DNA of 25,199 nt from Promethearchaeota archaeon (GCA_013375495.1 JABXKC010000043.1:1-25199), one strand, 5' to 3'; shown: positions 8,124 through 16,398, numbered from the stretch's first letter. Translations and numbers: made by a program. Notes: a model not told the origin generated them from the letters alone.

Positions 8124-8417
8124 TTATTCTAAATCTTCCACTAATTTAAGAAATTCAGGGTATTTAATAGCAGTCCAACTTTCTGCAAAAGCGGCTCCAG
8201 CAGTCCGGGAAAGTAAAGAAACTTTTGCGGCTTGGTGTTCGTTTTCAGCTTCGAAAATATCTATAAAGTCATACGGTCCTAGTATAGCATAATGTGCAAT
8301 CCATGAAACTTTAGGTATTTTATCCTTAACTAATCTTAAGAATTCTTCACCGTGTTCCTTCCGATTTTTTACTAAATTAGGGTTTTGAAGTTTAGTTGCT
8401 AAAATAAATATCGGCAT
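8124..8417 (-). CDS. GYD domain protein
   Basis: A 97-residue ferredoxin-like-fold protein of the GYD family, with the signature YAILGPYDFIDIFEA at about residues 43-57, followed by a helix HQAAKVSLLSRTAG and a closing AIKYPEFLKLVEDL helix. GYD proteins are small dimeric alpha/beta-barrel-like proteins of unknown function. It is first in a minus-strand cluster with Lin0512 and tag. The ATG at 8417 is 23 bases downstream of a TATA-like element (8440-8447) and has no ribosome-binding site, so the mRNA is probably leaderless. Confidence 0.88.
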   Translation of the reverse strand: MPIFILATKLQNPNLVKNRKEHGEEFLRLVKDKIPKVSWIAHYAILGPYDFIDIFEAENEHQAAKVSLLSRTAGAAFAESWTAIKYPEFLKLVEDLE

Positions 8418-8439
8418 AGAAAAATAGATGATACTTTAA

Positions 8440-8447
8440 CTTATAAA
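8440..8447 (-). promoter_or_regulatory. TATA-like box for the GYD-Lin0512-tag cluster
   Basis: On the minus strand this reads TTTATAAG. It lies 23 to 30 bases upstream of the GYD start codon, the normal distance from an archaeal TATA box to the transcription start. This predicts a leaderless mRNA beginning at or near the ATG. Confidence 0.45.
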
Positions 8448-8550
8448 TTTCTTCTCAAAATTTTAAATTACATGCTTTAAAATAGTATTTAATAGAGCAT
8501 ACTCTTTTAATTATAGTTAAAAAGGAAATTAATAGAGAAAATGGATTGAG

Positions 8551-9663
8551 ATGCAAACAAAAAAAATTGATTTTCCCTACGAGATTAACGAGGATTATTA
8601 CAATCGTTTCGATCAGAAGTATAACATGATATATAGGAGATTATGGGATAGATCATTGCCTACTTATGGGAAGATGTTTGAATATAATATAAACAATCAT
8701 ATAAATTCGGGTGAAGATGGATACTCAAGGATTGATTTTGCGTTAGTTGCGGCAGGGTGGACAGTTTATGAAAAATTTCCTTTTGCTTTCAGTTGGCATA
8801 GAGAGGAATTAATGGACATCGGATACGGCGTAGACTGGATGAGAGAAAAATATTCAATTAAGGATTTAACTAGATTTACGAGTAAGGTGAAAAAAGCAGC
8901 CAAATTTTATGGAGCATCGCTCGTAGGTATTGCAGATGTTAATGAAAAATGGATTTATCAAACAGGATTTGTAAGGCCAGCATCAACTAGTGAAGCTGAT
9001 TCAAAAGAAGCAATTAGAAAAGGGGATGCATCTAAATCTATATTAGAAAGTCCAATTAATTTACCTCAAGGAATAGATAAAGTTATAGTAATGGCTATTG
9101 AAATGGACGAAATAGCAATTTCTACTGCTCCCGCTCAGCCAGCTTCAGCTGCAGCAGCCTTAGGTTATTCAAGAATGGCTTTTGTAATCGCTTGTTTAGG
9201 AGAATTTATTAGAAATTTGGGATATAGAGCAATTCAATGTGGTAATGATACTGCACTAAGTATTCCTCTAGCAATTGATGCTGGTTTAGGAGCATTAGGA
9301 CGAAATGGATTGTTGCTTACACCAGAATATGGTCCAAGAGTGAGAATTTGTAAAGTCTTTACGGACATGCCTTTAATGGTTGATGATTTTAACTTAGACT
9401 TTATTAAAAAGGTGGAGAATTTTTGTAAAACTTGCCTTAAATGTGCTGAGGCTTGTGAAACCGATGCAATTACAAAAGAGATAGAACCTACTTTTGAACC
9501 TGCCACGATATCTAACAATTCATGCGTTAAAAAGTACTATGTTGATGTAGAAAAGTGTTTTGAATTTTGGATTGAAAATTCTGGTGATTGTGGAAATTGC
9601 ATTGCTGCTTGTCCTTTTTCTAAAATTAAAGAGTTGACTTCTTCCTCGGAATTCTGGAAGTAA
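8551..9663 (+). CDS. Reductive-dehalogenase-like corrinoid/Fe-S protein, no signal peptide
   Basis: A 370-residue homologue of RdhA, the cobalamin and iron-sulfur enzyme family that removes halogens from organohalides. Visible blocks: the N-terminal RFDQKYNMIYRRLWD (family RFDQxNTxFxRxxWD), IPLAIDAGLGALGRNG followed by LLTPEYGPRVRI and FTDMPL (about 235-275), first 4Fe-4S cluster Cys292, Cys295, Cys298, Cys302, and second cluster Cys336, Cys347, Cys350, Cys354 followed by PF. It is shorter than classical RdhA (450-500 residues) because it starts directly at the RFDQ block with no Tat signal (no twin Arg). No rdhB-like membrane anchor gene is adjacent. It is therefore predicted to be cytosolic. 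The AGLGALGRNG and PEYGPRVR blocks fit RdhA better than epoxyqueuosine reductase QueG. True dehalogenation is unproven; another corrinoid-dependent reduction is possible. The gene downstream (70 bases) is a Gfo/Idh oxidoreductase. Confidence 0.85.
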   Translation: MQTKKIDFPYEINEDYYNRFDQKYNMIYRRLWDRSLPTYGKMFEYNINNHINSGEDGYSRIDFALVAAGWTVYEKFPFAFSWHREELMDIGYGVDWMREKYSIKDLTRFTSKVKKAAKFYGASLVGIADVNEKWIYQTGFVRPASTSEADSKEAIRKGDASKSILESPINLPQGIDKVIVMAIEMDEIAISTAPAQPASAAAALGYSRMAFVIACLGEFIRNLGYRAIQCGNDTALSIPLAIDAGLGALGRNGLLLTPEYGPRVRICKVFTDMPLMVDDFNLDFIKKVENFCKTCLKCAEACETDAITKEIEPTFEPATISNNSCVKKYYVDVEKCFEFWIENSGDCGNCIAACPFSKIKELTSSSEFWK

Positions 9664-9732
9664 AATCTAACGATAATTATAAATTTAAAAATCCAAAAGA
9701 TATTTAATGAGAAATGCGTCCGGAGAATTGTT

Positions 9733-10776
9733 ATGAATAAGATTAAAGTAGGTATCATTGGATCCGGTTTTATTGCTGATCATCATTGTTATTCGTATTC
9801 CTTACTACCAAATGTAGAAATTATAGGAATAGCTTCAAATAATAAAGAAGAAGCCATAAGTTTAATGAAAAAATACAAAATCATCAATAATTATTATAAA
9901 GATTATAAAGATTTACTAAAATTAGAATGTGACGCTGTTTCTGCTTGTATCCCTAATAATTTGCATAAAGATGTTACTTGTAATATTTTAAACTCAGGGA
10001 AACACGCGCTCGTAGAAAAACCTTTAGCTAGAAACATTATAGAAGCAAGAGAAATGTTAGATGTTGAAAAATCTTCTAATAGTACAATTTTTTATTGCGA
10101 AAACAACATGTATGCTCCTTCTTTTAGCAAAGTTAAAGAAATTATTAAGGAAGGCGCTCTAGGGGAGATTTATATGGGACGAGGAAAAGAACAACATTCA
10201 GGGCCACATTCTAAATGGTTCTACAAATCAGAAGACTCTGGAGGTGGTGCTTTATTAGATTTAGGAATACACGATATTGCTTGCTTAGTTTGGTACCTTG
10301 GATGTGAAGTTAAAGAAGTCTTCTGTCAAATTAAGACTATTCAACCGGATCGAGGAGTTTTTGGATTTTGTGAAGTTGAAGACAACGCAATCGGAGTTTT
10401 ATATTTCGAAAACGATGCTCAAGTAACAATCGAAGAGTCGTGGACGGCTCCGGGGGGATATGACATGCGATTCGAGCTGTTTGGAACTGAAGGGCAAATA
10501 AAGGTTGCACCTACTTTTTCTAATTTAATGAGTGTTTATAGCAAAAATGGGTATGGCTACGCTGTAGAAAAAGCTGAAACTACGAAAGGGTGGACCTTTC
10601 CCGTTCCATCTGAAGCTTGGACTTATGGATATCCTCAAGAAATTGCTCATTTCATGGAATGTGTATCAAAAAATCAAAAACCTCTTACAGATAGCGAATA
10701 TGGATATAAAATTTTAAATATCGTTGAAGCAATGTATAAAAGCGCAAGATCTAAAAAAATAGAAGAACTAGTTTAA
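9733..10776 (+). CDS. Gfo/Idh/MocA family NAD(P)-dependent oxidoreductase
   Basis: A 347-residue oxidoreductase that probably acts on a sugar or inositol hydroxyl using NAD(P). The N-terminal Rossmann fold begins KVGIIGSGFIADHH (dinucleotide loop at about 8-13). The family EKP motif (VEKPLA, about residues 94-99) provides the lysine that assists catalysis. The C-terminal domain has the family GGGALLDLGIHDI block, including the His of the active site. Start ATG at 9733 follows CGGAGAA (9721-9727). The adjacent convergent gene is a DegT-type PLP aminotransferase, 9 bases away tail to tail. Dehydrogenase plus aminotransferase is the classic pair for turning an alcohol to a ketone and then an amine, as in amino-sugar or aminocyclitol synthesis. 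The convergent arrangement means they are not one operon, so the link is suggestive only. Confidence 0.92.
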   Translation: MNKIKVGIIGSGFIADHHCYSYSLLPNVEIIGIASNNKEEAISLMKKYKIINNYYKDYKDLLKLECDAVSACIPNNLHKDVTCNILNSGKHALVEKPLARNIIEAREMLDVEKSSNSTIFYCENNMYAPSFSKVKEIIKEGALGEIYMGRGKEQHSGPHSKWFYKSEDSGGGALLDLGIHDIACLVWYLGCEVKEVFCQIKTIQPDRGVFGFCEVEDNAIGVLYFENDAQVTIEESWTAPGGYDMRFELFGTEGQIKVAPTFSNLMSVYSKNGYGYAVEKAETTKGWTFPVPSEAWTYGYPQEIAHFMECVSKNQKPLTDSEYGYKILNIVEAMYKSARSKKIEELV

Positions 10777-10785
10777 TATTGTGTC

Positions 10786-12000
10786 TTAATCCTTGTCTTT
10801 CAACGATTCGATAAAGTCCACGACTGTATCTAACTTTTCTTTACTCGCTAATAGCATTTCCTGAGGGAATTCTATACTTCTTGAGTAAATATCAGAAACA
10901 ATTGGAAAGTTGCTGTCCTTACTTTTTTCTTCGCCCCAATTTGCATTAGAATAATCAATTCCTTTTTTTAAGTTCAAGGTCTTAAAGCAATCTAAACTAT
11001 GTAAAGGTGGGTAGCAATCGTCAGTAGGAATACCATTTCGATTCAATTTTTTATAAAATTCTGACTTGGTAATACCTCCAAACTTCTCGGGTTCAAATAC
11101 TATAGGAAATACGTACCACCCTAAACTTGTGGTTCCGGGGGTAGGTTTCATTGTTTTTAACCCTTCGATATCGTTTAATTTTTTCATTAAGTATTGGGCA
11201 TTTTCGTTTCGTAGTTTATGTTGGTCAGGGAATTTTTTTAGTTGAGTTCTTAAAACTGCTGCTTGGTATTCTGTCATTCGATAGTTTGTTCCATATGAGA
11301 GATGTTCATAAAAATATTGATTTTTTTTCCTCCCACAATCAATATAAGAATAAATTTTATCTGCTAATTCATCAGAATTACAAATTATTGCCCCTCCTTC
11401 TCCACTTGTGAGAACTTTTGAAGCTTGAAAGCTAAACGTGCCAGCGTTACCCCAGTTTCCAACTTTTTTGTTTTTATACACTGAATTATGTGCGTGAGCA
11501 CAATCTTCGACTACGCTTAAGTCGAATTTGGTAGCGATTTCCATTAAATATTCCATATCTGCAGGATTTCCTCCTAAGTGAACAGGCACAATTGCTTTAG
11601 TTTTTTTCGTGATAAGTTTCTCGATCTTGTTAACATCCATTACAAAAGTTTCAGGATTTATATCGCAAAATATTGGAATTGCATTTGTTGCTATTATTGC
11701 TGAAGCAGATGCCACAAAAGTATAATCAGAAACGATTACTTCATCACCTAAGCCAATATTTAATCCCATGAGCGCGGCTTCTATAGCAACGGTACCGTTA
11801 AAAACCGCTACACAGTATTTGGCGCCATGAAACTTAGCAAATTCTTCTTGAAACGCCCAAACATTATTTCCTTGATGAGCACCTGGGGCTCCACACCACC
11901 AATCACCAGATTTAATAACATTTTGTAAAGCATTTATCTCTTCATCGTCGTGGATAGGCCATAAAGGAAAATTTTTTCTCGCTTCTTGTTCAAATGACAT
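10786..12000 (-). CDS. DegT/DnrJ/EryC1/StrS family PLP-dependent aminotransferase (1)
   Basis: A 404-residue fold-type I aminotransferase of the sugar/aminocyclitol group. Evidence includes GTVAIEAALMGLNIGLGDEV with the following TFVASA, the PLP-binding VVEDCAHAHN (Asp of EDCAH), and FSFQASKVLTSGEGGA, where the Lys is the Schiff-base residue. NYRMTEYQAAV follows. Overall it resembles scyllo-inosose/AHBA-type members: long, with a SDWW-like N-terminal motif (GDWWCG) and a C-terminal PPLHSLDCF. It would transfer an amino group, commonly from Glu or Gln, to a keto-sugar or ketocyclitol; the substrate is unknown. I start at ATG 12000 because GGTTGA lies 7 bases upstream; a TTG two codons earlier (12006) is less likely. 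It converges on the Gfo/Idh gene, and a second, different DegT paralogue lies at 23294-24427. Confidence 0.92.
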   Translation of the reverse strand: MSFEQEARKNFPLWPIHDDEEINALQNVIKSGDWWCGAPGAHQGNNVWAFQEEFAKFHGAKYCVAVFNGTVAIEAALMGLNIGLGDEVIVSDYTFVASASAIIATNAIPIFCDINPETFVMDVNKIEKLITKKTKAIVPVHLGGNPADMEYLMEIATKFDLSVVEDCAHAHNSVYKNKKVGNWGNAGTFSFQASKVLTSGEGGAIICNSDELADKIYSYIDCGRKKNQYFYEHLSYGTNYRMTEYQAAVLRTQLKKFPDQHKLRNENAQYLMKKLNDIEGLKTMKPTPGTTSLGWYVFPIVFEPEKFGGITKSEFYKKLNRNGIPTDDCYPPLHSLDCFKTLNLKKGIDYSNANWGEEKSKDSNFPIVSDIYSRSIEFPQEMLLASKEKLDTVVDFIESLKDKD

Positions 12001-12130
12001 AAACAAATCAACCGTTTTATTAATAGATAATCAAAAATTTTATGAGTTATTCTAAATATATTTAACAAAACAGATAAAAGTTTCATTCAATAGAGAAATA
12101 GAAGGTTTAGACGTCAATCGGATTCTGAAA

Positions 12131-13840
12131 ATGAAAGTAATTGATACCAAGTCAATAGCAGAGGTTCTGGAAAAATATATTTCAGATCTTAATATAGAAG
12201 AAATAGAATCATCAATAGAAATTCCTCCTCCAGAATTTGATTCTACCTATGCTTTTCCCTGTTTCAAACTTTCAAAATTTTTGGAAAAAGCACCAAATTT
12301 AATAGCGCAAGATTTGAGTGAGAAAATACAATTACCTGAGTTTATAGAGAAAATCAAGGCGGTTGGACCGTATATAAACTTTACAATTAACTCAAGGTAT
12401 ATTCTTGAAATCATTTTCAAATTAAAAACCGATTATGGAAGGTCAAGAGAATTATCCAATAAAACTGATAGATTGAGAATAGTAGTTGAATATCCCTCAC
12501 CAAACACCAACAAACCTCTTCATTTTGGTCATGTAAGAAATATGGTATTAGGTAAAACTCTATCTAATTTATTGGAATATAAAGTGCATAAAGTATTTCA
12601 AGTTAATTTATACAATAATCGTGGTATTCATATATCTAAGAGTATGCTTGCATATAAGAAATGGGGAAACAAAAAAGAACCAGATAAAAAAAGTGATCAT
12701 TTTGTTGGTGATTTTTATGTACTATATAATAAAATGGCTAAAAATGATGATAATTTAGATAAAAAAGCTCAAGATTTATTGAGATTATGGGAGTCAGGAG
12801 ACCAAGAAACGCTTGATTTGTGGAATAAAATGAATAAATGGGCAATAGATGGATTTAATATAACATACGAGAAATTTGGAATTGAATTTATCAAAGTTTA
12901 TAATGAATCTGATTTATATTTAGGAGGAAAAAAGAAAATATTAGAGGGTCTAGAGCAAGGAATATTTGAGAAAACTGATGATGGAGCTGTTATTGCAAGA
13001 TTAAAAGAAAAATATAATCTCGAAGATAAAATATTAATTAGAAGTGATGGAACATCCATTTATATAACTCAAGATATCTACTTAGCTTATAAGAAAAAAG
13101 AAGATTTTAACTACGATAAATCAATTTACATAGTGGGTGATCCTCAGATTCAACATTTCAAGTGGCTTTTTGCTATTTTAGATAAGTTGGGGTTTAAAGA
13201 AGATAATTATCATTTATCGTATGGAATGATTGAATTACCAAGCGGTAAAATGAAAAGTAGAGAAGGAACTGTGGTCGATGCTGATGATGTTATTGAGGAA
13301 GTAGAAAACCTTGCCTTTCAAGAAGTTAATAAAAGATACCCAGATTTAACAGAAATTGAAAAGAAGAAGAGAGCTGAAACAATTAGTTTAGCAGCGATTA
13401 AATTTTATATATTGAAGTTTAATCACATAAAAGGGTTTATCTTTAAACCAGATGAAAGCATCTCCTTCGAGGGGGAAACAGGTCCCTATATTCAGTACTG
13501 TTATGCGAGGATTGCCTCCATTATATCAAAATCAGGAAGAGAAATAAGCTCGAATATTAATTGGGATTTATTAATTCATGAAAAAGAACTACTATTAATA
13601 AAGCAATTAACATATTTTCCTGAAATTATCGACACAGCAGAAAGATCTTATAGTCTTCATTTAATTCCCCAGTATCTGCTTAATTTATGTCAAGCCTTTA
13701 ATTCGTTTTATTCATCTTGCCAGGTATTATCTGATGATAAAGAATTAGAAAATGCGAGACTTTTACTTATAAGATGTGTTCAAATTGTAATTAAAATTGG
13801 ATTAAACATATTGGGAATAGATACATTAAATCAAATGTAA
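12131..13840 (+). CDS. argS: Arginyl-tRNA synthetase
   Basis: Class I aminoacyl-tRNA synthetase, 569 residues, charging tRNA-Arg with arginine. The HIGH motif appears as HFGHVRN at residues 131-137 after VEYPSPNTNKPL. The KMSKS motif appears as KMKSREG at 373-379, followed by TVVDADDVI as in archaeal and eukaryotic ArgRS. The N-terminal ~90 residues match the arginyl-specific Add-1 domain (YAFPCFKLSKF, GPYINF). The C-terminal anticodon-binding DALR domain contains SFEGETGPYIQYCYARI at its start. ATG at 12131 has only a weak purine stretch upstream. It is followed after 26 bases by the ureohydrolase and then DHS on the same strand, so arginine use in translation and arginine-derived polyamine metabolism may be co-expressed. 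Confidence 0.97.
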   Translation: MKVIDTKSIAEVLEKYISDLNIEEIESSIEIPPPEFDSTYAFPCFKLSKFLEKAPNLIAQDLSEKIQLPEFIEKIKAVGPYINFTINSRYILEIIFKLKTDYGRSRELSNKTDRLRIVVEYPSPNTNKPLHFGHVRNMVLGKTLSNLLEYKVHKVFQVNLYNNRGIHISKSMLAYKKWGNKKEPDKKSDHFVGDFYVLYNKMAKNDDNLDKKAQDLLRLWESGDQETLDLWNKMNKWAIDGFNITYEKFGIEFIKVYNESDLYLGGKKKILEGLEQGIFEKTDDGAVIARLKEKYNLEDKILIRSDGTSIYITQDIYLAYKKKEDFNYDKSIYIVGDPQIQHFKWLFAILDKLGFKEDNYHLSYGMIELPSGKMKSREGTVVDADDVIEEVENLAFQEVNKRYPDLTEIEKKKRAETISLAAIKFYILKFNHIKGFIFKPDESISFEGETGPYIQYCYARIASIISKSGREISSNINWDLLIHEKELLLIKQLTYFPEIIDTAERSYSLHLIPQYLLNLCQAFNSFYSSCQVLSDDKELENARLLLIRCVQIVIKIGLNILGIDTLNQM

Positions 13841-13866
13841 TTTACATAAATAGAAGGGATTTAACC

Positions 13867-14766
13867 TTGACTTTTTTTGATTTTGGTGAAACTATTGAAA
13901 ACGATACGAAATTTGTGTTTTTTGGAATTCCTTGGGATTATTTAAGTTCTCTAGAAGTTGTTGATTCCGCAAGAGCACCACAAAAAATACGTGAAATTTC
14001 AAAAAATTTAGGATTAACAACAGAAATGGGAGTTGAAATACCTAAATTAAAACTTGTTGATGTCGGAAATGTCTCGATTGAGCCTGCTAACATAGAGAAG
14101 AATCTTATAGAAATTGTTAATTTTATGAACTCTATATATAATCAAAAAAAAGAGGTAATTCCTATAATGGTCGGAGGCGATCACTTTTGCACATATCCAG
14201 TAATTAAAGCTATAGGGGATTCTTTTGATGAAAAAAGTGAATTTGGAGTTCTTAACTTTGACGCTCATCTCGATTTGTATGAAAAATATGATAAAGGTAT
14301 ACATTCTCATGCAACAGTTTCCCACCGTATATATGAGTTAGATTATATATCAAATAACAATTTACTTATTGTTGGAACGAGAGATATTGATGTTCCTGAG
14401 TTAGACATTGCAAAAAATGAGCAAATTACACATTTAAACGCTTATTTGCTCAACGACATTGGAATAGATTCATTCAGCGATAAAATTATCGATTTTTTCA
14501 AAAAATCTAACATAAAAAACATATATGTTTCAATTGATATCGATGTATTAGACCCATCTATAGCACCAGGGACAGGATATGCTATACCTGGAGGATTTTC
14601 TTATCGAGAATTATGGAAAATCTTTAGAAAACTGGTTAAAAATATCAATATTATTGGTTTTGATATAGTCGAGTTTTCTCCCGGATTAGATTTACCTAAT
14701 AATATGACTTCCAACTTGGCAGCCAAATTAATAATTGAATTGATTTCTTTTATCTCTAACAGTTAA
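13867..14766 (+). CDS. speB: Agmatinase-family ureohydrolase
   Basis: A 299-residue binuclear manganese ureohydrolase. All metal-binding motifs are intact: GGDH at 103-106, DAHLD at 132-136 and DIDVLDP at 224-230, with a substrate-region SHAT at 147-150. The C-terminal DIVEFSPGLD is typical. The family includes agmatinase, arginase and formiminoglutamase. Agmatinase is favoured because the next gene, 4-13 bases away, is deoxyhypusine synthase, and archaea make polyamines from agmatine. In Haloferax an agmatinase-like enzyme has been shown to act on agmatine-modified aIF5A, so the substrate here could be free agmatine or the deoxyagmatinylated protein. The start is TTG at 13867, six bases after GGGAT; no ATG is available near the conserved N-terminus. 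The symbol is given by family, not proven specificity. Confidence 0.9.
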   Translation: MTFFDFGETIENDTKFVFFGIPWDYLSSLEVVDSARAPQKIREISKNLGLTTEMGVEIPKLKLVDVGNVSIEPANIEKNLIEIVNFMNSIYNQKKEVIPIMVGGDHFCTYPVIKAIGDSFDEKSEFGVLNFDAHLDLYEKYDKGIHSHATVSHRIYELDYISNNNLLIVGTRDIDVPELDIAKNEQITHLNAYLLNDIGIDSFSDKIIDFFKKSNIKNIYVSIDIDVLDPSIAPGTGYAIPGGFSYRELWKIFRKLVKNINIIGFDIVEFSPGLDLPNNMTSNLAAKLIIELISFISNS

Positions 14767-14779
14767 TAAAGTGAAAATT

Positions 14780-15730
14780 ATGCCAAATGAAGAAATTAAA
14801 AAAAAATTGAAGAAGGTACATCAATTTAAAATAGATGGGAATGATAATATTGTTGATCTTATTTCATCTTTAAAAGACACGGGATTTAACGCAAAGCGTT
14901 TAGCTTTAGCGTGTGAAATATATAAACAAATGATTCAAGATAAGGAATGTATTAAGTTTTTTGGGCTTGCAGGGGCATTAGTTCCAGTAGGAATGCAAAA
15001 AGTTATCCACGATTTTATAGAAGAGGGTTTTATAGATGTTCTTGTTACTACAGGTGCTTCTTTAACTCACGACATTGCAGAAACTCTAGGTTATCATCAT
15101 TTGCAGGGGGATTTAAACGCAAAAGAAATTGATGATTCTGAGTTGCATAACCAAGAGTTAAACAGAATCTATGATGTATTCTTACCAAATAAGACTTACG
15201 AGGGGATTGAAGATTTTGTGTCAAAATTGGAAATTCCTGACGAAAATATGCCCGTAAGCTCATTTTTAAAGTTTCTTGGAGATAATCTTCCTAAAAATGA
15301 TAAGTCAATTCTAAAAATTTGTGCAGAAAAAAATATCCCAATTTTTTGTCCCGCTTTTACAGACTCAGGTTTGGCATTACAATTAGGATTTCATCACCAA
15401 AATTTAAACCTCAATCATTTCAAAGACATGTTAAAGATGGTAGATTTAGCGTGGGATACTAAACATGCGGGGATATGTATTGTTGGGGGAGGAGTCCCTA
15501 AGAATTTTATAATGCAATCGCTTCAATTTTGCCCTAATTCAGCATTGTATGCAATTCAGATAACTATGGATCGTCCAGAACAAGGTGGTCTTAGTGGGGC
15601 GACTTTACACGAAGCAATTTCATGGGGGAAAGTAAGTGAGAATGCTAAATTTTCAACAGTTATTGCTGACGCTACAATTGCTCTACCTTTAATATTGTGG
15701 TACTTATTGAAATTAAAATCAATGAAATAA
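14780..15730 (+). CDS. dhs: Deoxyhypusine synthase
   Basis: A 316-residue archaeal-type deoxyhypusine synthase, which modifies a lysine of initiation factor aIF5A using NAD and a polyamine donor. Key evidence: the catalytic-lysine block EAISWGK near the C-terminus (Lys at codon 15629-15631), followed by IADATIALPLIL. The NAD-site TTGASLTHDI and the GGGVPKN segment are also present. In the human enzyme the equivalent of PKN is followed by His residues important for spermidine; here Asn-Phe occurs, which may reflect a different donor such as agmatine (inference). I place the start at ATG 14780, since GTGA (14771-14774) fits the ribosome-binding consensus used elsewhere in this window. GTG 14771 in the same frame is the alternative. 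It is the last gene of the argS-ureohydrolase-DHS cluster. The aIF5A gene itself is not in the window. Confidence 0.95.
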   Translation: MPNEEIKKKLKKVHQFKIDGNDNIVDLISSLKDTGFNAKRLALACEIYKQMIQDKECIKFFGLAGALVPVGMQKVIHDFIEEGFIDVLVTTGASLTHDIAETLGYHHLQGDLNAKEIDDSELHNQELNRIYDVFLPNKTYEGIEDFVSKLEIPDENMPVSSFLKFLGDNLPKNDKSILKICAEKNIPIFCPAFTDSGLALQLGFHHQNLNLNHFKDMLKMVDLAWDTKHAGICIVGGGVPKNFIMQSLQFCPNSALYAIQITMDRPEQGGLSGATLHEAISWGKVSENAKFSTVIADATIALPLILWYLLKLKSMK

Positions 15731-15753
15731 GTTTAATTGTTTTTTAAAAAAAT

Positions 15754-16218
15754 CTATTGAAATAGTCCATCGAGTTTCTGATCGATTTTCTTAGTATTGG
15801 AACCAAAAATTACATCAAGGGAATCCTTAAAAATTTTAAATTGAGATACTTCTGATAAATTTTTCCCTTCATGTTGCGATTTAAATTCCTTGGCAACCTT
15901 AGTTAATAAAGGATTAACGATTTTATGGATATACTTATCGATTTTTTTTTGTCTATCTATGATCGCATATGAGACTAATAATTCTGGTTCCAAACTATCA
16001 TCGGATAGGATTCTTGCGTTTATAAACGCAATTGTAAAACGGTTTCCTTGAAAATATTCTACGGTTCCAGTAGCAAACGCCGTTTCTGCAAAATTCAAGA
16101 GAGCAGTAAGTAAACCACTTCTAAGATCAGCATCGATTTTTCCTAAAGTAGTTTTGTGATAACTTTTCTTTACTAATGTAAAACCTCGAAACAATAAACC
16201 TACTTCTCGTATAACCAT
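15754..16218 (-). CDS. Probable longin-like (roadblock/longin superfamily) domain protein
   Basis: A 154-residue protein I recognise only at fold level. It begins with a strand VIREVGLLFRGFTLVKKSY, then DADLRSGLLTALLNFAETAF (an amphipathic helix), VEYFQGNRFTIAFINARI (strands), LLVSYAIID (strand), and a C-terminal helical stretch ending without a motif. The order strand, strand, helix, three strands, helices, with DxDLxSGLLxAxxxFA after the first hairpin, is typical of longin/SNARE-like domains common in Asgard proteomes near small GTPases. Such domains act as GTPase regulators or adaptors in eukaryotes. There is no membrane segment. It is convergent with DHS (23 bases between stops) and divergent from the M29 aminopeptidase. 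A roadblock/MglB-like assignment is the main alternative. Confidence 0.55.
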   Translation of the reverse strand: MVIREVGLLFRGFTLVKKSYHKTTLGKIDADLRSGLLTALLNFAETAFATGTVEYFQGNRFTIAFINARILSDDSLEPELLVSYAIIDRQKKIDKYIHKIVNPLLTKVAKEFKSQHEGKNLSEVSQFKIFKDSLDVIFGSNTKKIDQKLDGLFQ

Positions 16219-16398
16219 AATTCCGTCTTGCTCAATGTTAAAATAATAATCTTAGGTGATCTTATAAAGAATTCAATTTACTGATATTTTAATTAAAACA
16301 ATTCTTTGTAATAAATCTAATGTTGATAAAGTTGTTATTTTAGATTCTCGCTTTAATTTCATAGAAATTAATATTAAAGAAAAATAATATATGCAAAT

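Noticed and set aside
8551..9663. Epoxyqueuosine reductase (QueG)
   Set aside because: The RFDQ N-terminus and the PEYGPRVRI and AGLGALGRNG wording fit the RdhA family; QueG has a different short sequence around AGLG and no RFDQ block.
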